A stretch of 10,424 bases of DNA from assembly GCA_964011275.1 (NCBI GenBank), contig CAXGOB010000120.1:1-10424 (forward strand), given 5' to 3'. The DNA is from UBA7328 sp002471345 (GTDB lineage Bacteria > Bacteroidota > Bacteroidia > Chitinophagales > Saprospiraceae). Numbering within the stretch: the first letter of the stretch is position 1; the number at the start of each line of letters is the position of its first letter. Positions 7,632 to 10,424 of the stretch are shown piece by piece. Position numbers and translations under genes: made by a program. The notes under the pieces are model-generated. The model saw only the letters and a program-made list of their open reading frames with translations. It searched no databases and was not told the origin of the DNA.

Positions 7632-7945
7632 TGTTTGTGATTTTAGAAAGACATGAAATAATCCTTTTAAGATAATGGATTTAAGAGATGATTCAGAGTT
7701 TATCTCGACAAATACTAGTGGATTCTCGATTTAGTTTGATTGAATTGGTGGAATCCATCATGTAATGATGACCTGATATATTAGAAACTAATGAACCAGA
7801 ATTAGTTTCTCAATTCAAATGTTGTCACTGTCACCATTGATAGAAGAAAGAGAACGGAGAGAGCTCATTGTTCTAATCTATTTTTATCATTATCTTATTC
7901 TAATCAAAAAGATATCCGATTCTTTTTATCCTATAGTTGAGAAAT
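7632..7945. other. Intergenic region carrying inverted repeats
   Basis: These 314 bases between the PhoX-like gene and the small membrane protein gene contain no supported frame. They contain the perfect inverted repeat at 7783-7810, annotated separately. A weaker one has arms TGGATTC at 7719-7725 and GAATCCA at 7751-7757, with a 25-base spacer. The promoter of the membrane protein gene is expected near 7640-7700. Confidence 0.5.
7783..7810. repeat. Perfect 10-bp inverted repeat with 8-base loop
   Basis: AGAAACTAAT (7783-7792) and ATTAGTTTCT (7801-7810) are exact reverse complements around the loop GAACCAGA. The hairpin lies 136 bases past the stop of the PhoX-like gene on the minus strand and upstream of the membrane protein gene. 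It could end transcription from the PhoX-like gene or act as a protein-binding site. On neither strand is it followed by a clear T-run, so I do not call it an intrinsic terminator. Confidence 0.6.
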
Positions 7946-9316
7946 TTAAATAGGTAATTGTGTGGTCCAAGGCCCTGTAATAGCTAAAGTGTCACCTGGA
8001 CCTTGAATATTTACAAATAAGGTGTTTCCACTTGGGGAAAAACAAGCACCTGCAAATTCTGATTTAGAACCTACATTATGTCCAAGTGTATAGATCTGTC
8101 CTTCAGGGGTAATGCCTCTTAAAAAGGCATCTTTATGATCTTCGCAAAGAACAATGTCACCCCATGGTGCTACAGTCAAGTTATCACAGTTTTTAAGGAT
8201 GTTTTTATTATCTGACTCAGCGAATAAAATTAATTTACCTGGAGATTCTGATTCTCTTAATGTGCCTTCAAAAGGACTTGGAATATATTTAAAAACTTGC
8301 CCTAACTTGTTAGGACCACCACTTGTACAAGCAAAAAATATTTCTTCTTGACCATACCACATACCTTCTCCTCTGGCAAACATTGCTGCCCCTTTGTCAA
8401 ACCCTCTGAATCTCAGATCATCAAGTGGTGAGTCAACATTATCGAGATCTATCCACTCTACGTCAAAAGGGGTGAATAGATCTATGCTCCGCTCAGCCCA
8501 ATTGGTTGTATTAAAACTCTTTTGATTTTTAATTGCTAGAGCTTGAAGCCTACCTCCTTCATGTAACTTACCAGGAGTATTTGGAATAAATCTATAAATG
8601 AGACTGTCGTTTCTATCTTCAGTTTGATATACAATACTAGTTTGTGGAGATACGCAGATTGCTTCATGATTGAATCGGCCCATGTCTTTTAATGCAATAG
8701 GTTCGGCTAATTGTGCTGTTGCACTTGCTGGTACTTCGAAGTTGTAACCATGATTCTTTTCTTGTCCGTTTCCAGAGACTGTCATGTCTTCTTCACAGGT
8801 AATCCAACTGCCCCATGGAGTGGGCCCACCAGCACAGTTCCGATTGGTGCCAGCTAATGAAAGATATTGTAGTTCTACTTTTCCAGTGTCTTCATTATAA
8901 ATTAATGTAGTGGTGCCACCGAGACTAGGCGATTCACCTTCTCCATAGTCATAAAGCATATTTTTGTCTAAATTATTCAGAAGCTCATTATCTTTTCCAA
9001 ATGGCCCATGGGATTTAGACCCTGGACTAAGTTCATGATTTCGAATAAGAATGACTTTACCATCTGCTGTGCCAAATGCAGCCATACCGTCTGCTGCTCC
9101 TGGCACAAGAAAACCATCAATCATTTCCTCACCTTCCCTTGAGATTATATTATAACTGAATCCTTTAGGTAGATCAATATATTCATCAGGGTCTTTTTCC
9201 AATGGCCCATAGCGAAATAATTCTTCAGTTATTTTCCTATCCAAGGTGCATCTGGAAAGGCCAATAAAACCTACACTGACATATAAAGATTGGTGAATGA
9301 AATGTCTACGTTTCAT
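7946..9316 (-). CDS. PhoX/DUF839 family protein, probable exported phosphatase
   Basis: A 456-residue PhoX-family protein. The N-terminus MKRRHFIHQSLYVSVGFIGL has a twin-arginine motif (RRHFI) and a hydrophobic run, fitting Tat export like PhoX of Pseudomonas. Cys23 follows (GLSRC), but Arg at -1 makes a standard lipobox unlikely. Conserved family blocks: RNHE (92-95), NCAGGPTPWGSWITCEE (160-176, with the family Cys161 and Glu175/176), GRFNHEA (213-219), YQTEDR (230-235), then further on GEGMWYG, FACTSGG, CDNLTVAPWGD, LCEDH, FAGACFSPSG and FVNIQGPG. PhoX enzymes are Ca/Fe-dependent phosphomonoesterases with a six-bladed beta-propeller, often induced by phosphate starvation. DUF839 proteins of this type in Bacteroidota are mostly uncharacterised, so phosphatase activity is inferred. 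No Pho-box was identified upstream. No phosphate transporter genes are nearby. Confidence 0.88.
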   Translation of the reverse strand: MKRRHFIHQSLYVSVGFIGLSRCTLDRKITEELFRYGPLEKDPDEYIDLPKGFSYNIISREGEEMIDGFLVPGAADGMAAFGTADGKVILIRNHELSPGSKSHGPFGKDNELLNNLDKNMLYDYGEGESPSLGGTTTLIYNEDTGKVELQYLSLAGTNRNCAGGPTPWGSWITCEEDMTVSGNGQEKNHGYNFEVPASATAQLAEPIALKDMGRFNHEAICVSPQTSIVYQTEDRNDSLIYRFIPNTPGKLHEGGRLQALAIKNQKSFNTTNWAERSIDLFTPFDVEWIDLDNVDSPLDDLRFRGFDKGAAMFARGEGMWYGQEEIFFACTSGGPNKLGQVFKYIPSPFEGTLRESESPGKLILFAESDNKNILKNCDNLTVAPWGDIVLCEDHKDAFLRGITPEGQIYTLGHNVGSKSEFAGACFSPSGNTLFVNIQGPGDTLAITGPWTTQLPI

Positions 9317-9747
9317 ATTATAGGAATTTGCATATTAGTCAATAAAGATATCAGGTAGTTAAGGCTTAAATGTACTAATTTTTAAGAATGTATTTCATTC
9401 GCATGAAACACGAAAAGTGAGTCTTAATTGTTTTTAATATTGATGTTGACGGTTTACGGATGAAGCACAATTTCTGTCAGGGCCCATTCTTTTAAACTCG
9501 ACATTGTATGCTTGTTTTTATTCGCTGCATTCTATTCAAGTTTTTTGGACTCTTGTCTTAATTTAATTTCGGCAAATATACTTCCAGCAGAATCAATTAG
9601 GACGTTTTGGTATCTAGATGTTAGAGTATGAAATGATTTCGTCTATAATAGATCGAATCTTTTTGATGAAATGAATTTCTTGCATGAATGAGTATTATCA
9701 TGTGTACGGTTATTCTTATGTTGACAGATATAAATCTTAAAAGAAGA
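9317..9747. other. Intergenic region with a possible gene relic
   Basis: No intact gene is seen in these 431 bases. One minus-strand frame from about 9720 to 9424 is stop-poor for such AT-rich DNA. It has three internal stops in about 100 codons and protein-like runs such as SRYQNVLIDSAGSIFAEIKL (near 9617-9558) and MSSLKEWALTEIVLHP (9504-9457). This may be an old gene fragment or chance. The promoter for the PhoX-like gene should lie close to 9317-9400; no clear box was found. Confidence 0.35.
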
Positions 9748-10294
9748 TTACTGATAACATTGACCAAAGATAAACTCAAAATCAGAGTCAATCATGATCT
9801 CATCAAAATGGAGCTTCATTTTGCCTTCAATAACGACAGCTTTATTTAATTCCTCAAAAGGACTGTTGCGAAGTCCTTTATTCTTGAGTTCCACATTGTG
9901 AATGATAAAGAAATCTCCTTCAGGAGCATCTCCGATGTCTATTTCTATTTCTTTATTTGTATAGCCCAAAATGTAAAACTTGTCTATTCGATTTTCTAAA
10001 TTAGAGAGTAGATTCTTGTCGATTTGTTCTTGAAATCCTTCATACATATCTATATCTCTAAACCAAATGTAAAACTCAGTTGATCTCCTACTGGGTATGC
10101 AGGATAAAAAGATATGGATTGAGAACAATCTATCCATTCTACATGACGACTCAACGTGCCAATTTTTCCTTTTAGAACAAAATTTTCATCTCCGTAAGTC
10201 CCTTTCATTACGGACCGATTTGGTATGCCGCAGCTAGTAAGAATAATGATCATATAGACCAATAAATTGAGTGAAATTCAATTCTTGATTTCAT
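9748..10294 (-). pseudogene. Lipoprotein gene broken by two frameshifts
   Basis: Three minus-strand frames join into one plausible lipoprotein of about 182 residues. Segment 1 starts at ATG 10294 (MKSRI). Segment 2 is open through about 10279-10085 and gives the hydrophobic stretch and lipobox ISLNLLVYMIIILTSC, then GIPNRSVMKGTYGDENF, RHVEWIDC and SFYPAYPVG. Segment 3, from about 10080 to the stop at 9748, gives STEFYIWFRDIDMYEG, NKEIEIDIGDAPEGDFF and FDEIMIDSDFEFIF. Adding one base after codon 5 and one after the PVG codons makes a single frame (547 + 2 bases = 183 codons with the stop). This also restores a textbook signal peptide with a Lys/Arg n-region and LTSC. I do not recognise the mature domain: acidic, probably beta-rich, anchored to the outer or inner membrane. 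Segments 2 and 3 alone are open frames, so the change is recent, or the assembly has errors at both sites. Confidence 0.75.
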
Positions 10295-10424
10295 GCAAGC
10301 TAAAGTCTTTTTCACACTGTTCAGATTGGTCTTGTGCAAGAATCTTTTGCTCGTTCATTGTGAAGAGGACTTTCATTTTATTTTTGACTTTTCAAGTTTA
10401 AGTACAAGGATTGTTGCATGTGTA

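Noticed and set aside
8154..8351. Plus-strand 65-residue frame inside the PhoX-like gene
   Set aside because: It is antisense to conserved PhoX blocks (CDNLTVAPWGD, FACTSGG); a shadow frame.
10278..10376. Small minus-strand frame of 32 codons starting MKVLFTMNEQKILAQ
   Set aside because: It overlaps the start of the broken lipoprotein gene, has no recognisable motif, and is short enough to be chance. A real micro-gene cannot be excluded.
1..10424. A defence, toxin-antitoxin, biosynthetic or mobile-element system spanning the window
   Set aside because: I looked for nucleases, helicases, reverse transcriptases, transposases, integrases, NRPS/PKS or RiPP genes, CRISPR repeats and paired small genes. 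None is supported; the genes are housekeeping-type or single unknowns.

Overview
The window reads as an AT-rich chromosomal stretch from a member of the Bacteroidota, most likely a free-living or marine Cytophagales-type bacterium (inference). The clues are low GC throughout, almost no Shine-Dalgarno sequences at the starts, a secreted protein with a TonB-type C-terminal domain, a small exported TlpA/ResA-like thioredoxin and a PhoX/DUF839 protein. I see no rRNA, tRNA, CRISPR array, integrase or intact mobile element.

Layout. Positions 19-1344 (minus) hold the heavily decayed remains of an unidentified gene of about 440 codons. Next come a 390-base non-coding stretch and a small exported thioredoxin-like protein (1734-2213, plus). 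A pirin-family gene (2407-3264, minus) is divergent from a two-gene operon (3421-5437, plus). Convergent with that operon lies a minus-strand block: a TonB_C-domain secreted protein (5463-6272), a GNAT acetyltransferase (6410-6910), a four-helix membrane protein (7245-7631) and a Tat-exported PhoX/DUF839 protein (7946-9316). The right edge (9748-10294, minus) holds a lipoprotein gene broken by two frameshifts. Three intergenic stretches of 314-431 bases separate the minus-strand genes. One contains a perfect 10-bp inverted repeat, and another shows a stop-poor frame that may be a gene relic.

How the genes work together. The only clear functional unit is 3421-5437. An ornithine cyclodeaminase/mu-crystallin-family reductase overlaps by 8 bases a proline-racemase-family enzyme that carries the Cys/Thr active-site pair of trans-3-hydroxy-L-proline dehydratases. 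Together they would convert trans-3-hydroxy-L-proline via delta1-pyrroline-2-carboxylate to L-proline, a known salvage route. The other genes look like independent single units.

I did not find a convincing undescribed multi-gene system. The most noteworthy features are gene decay at both ends of the window and the catabolic pair in the middle.
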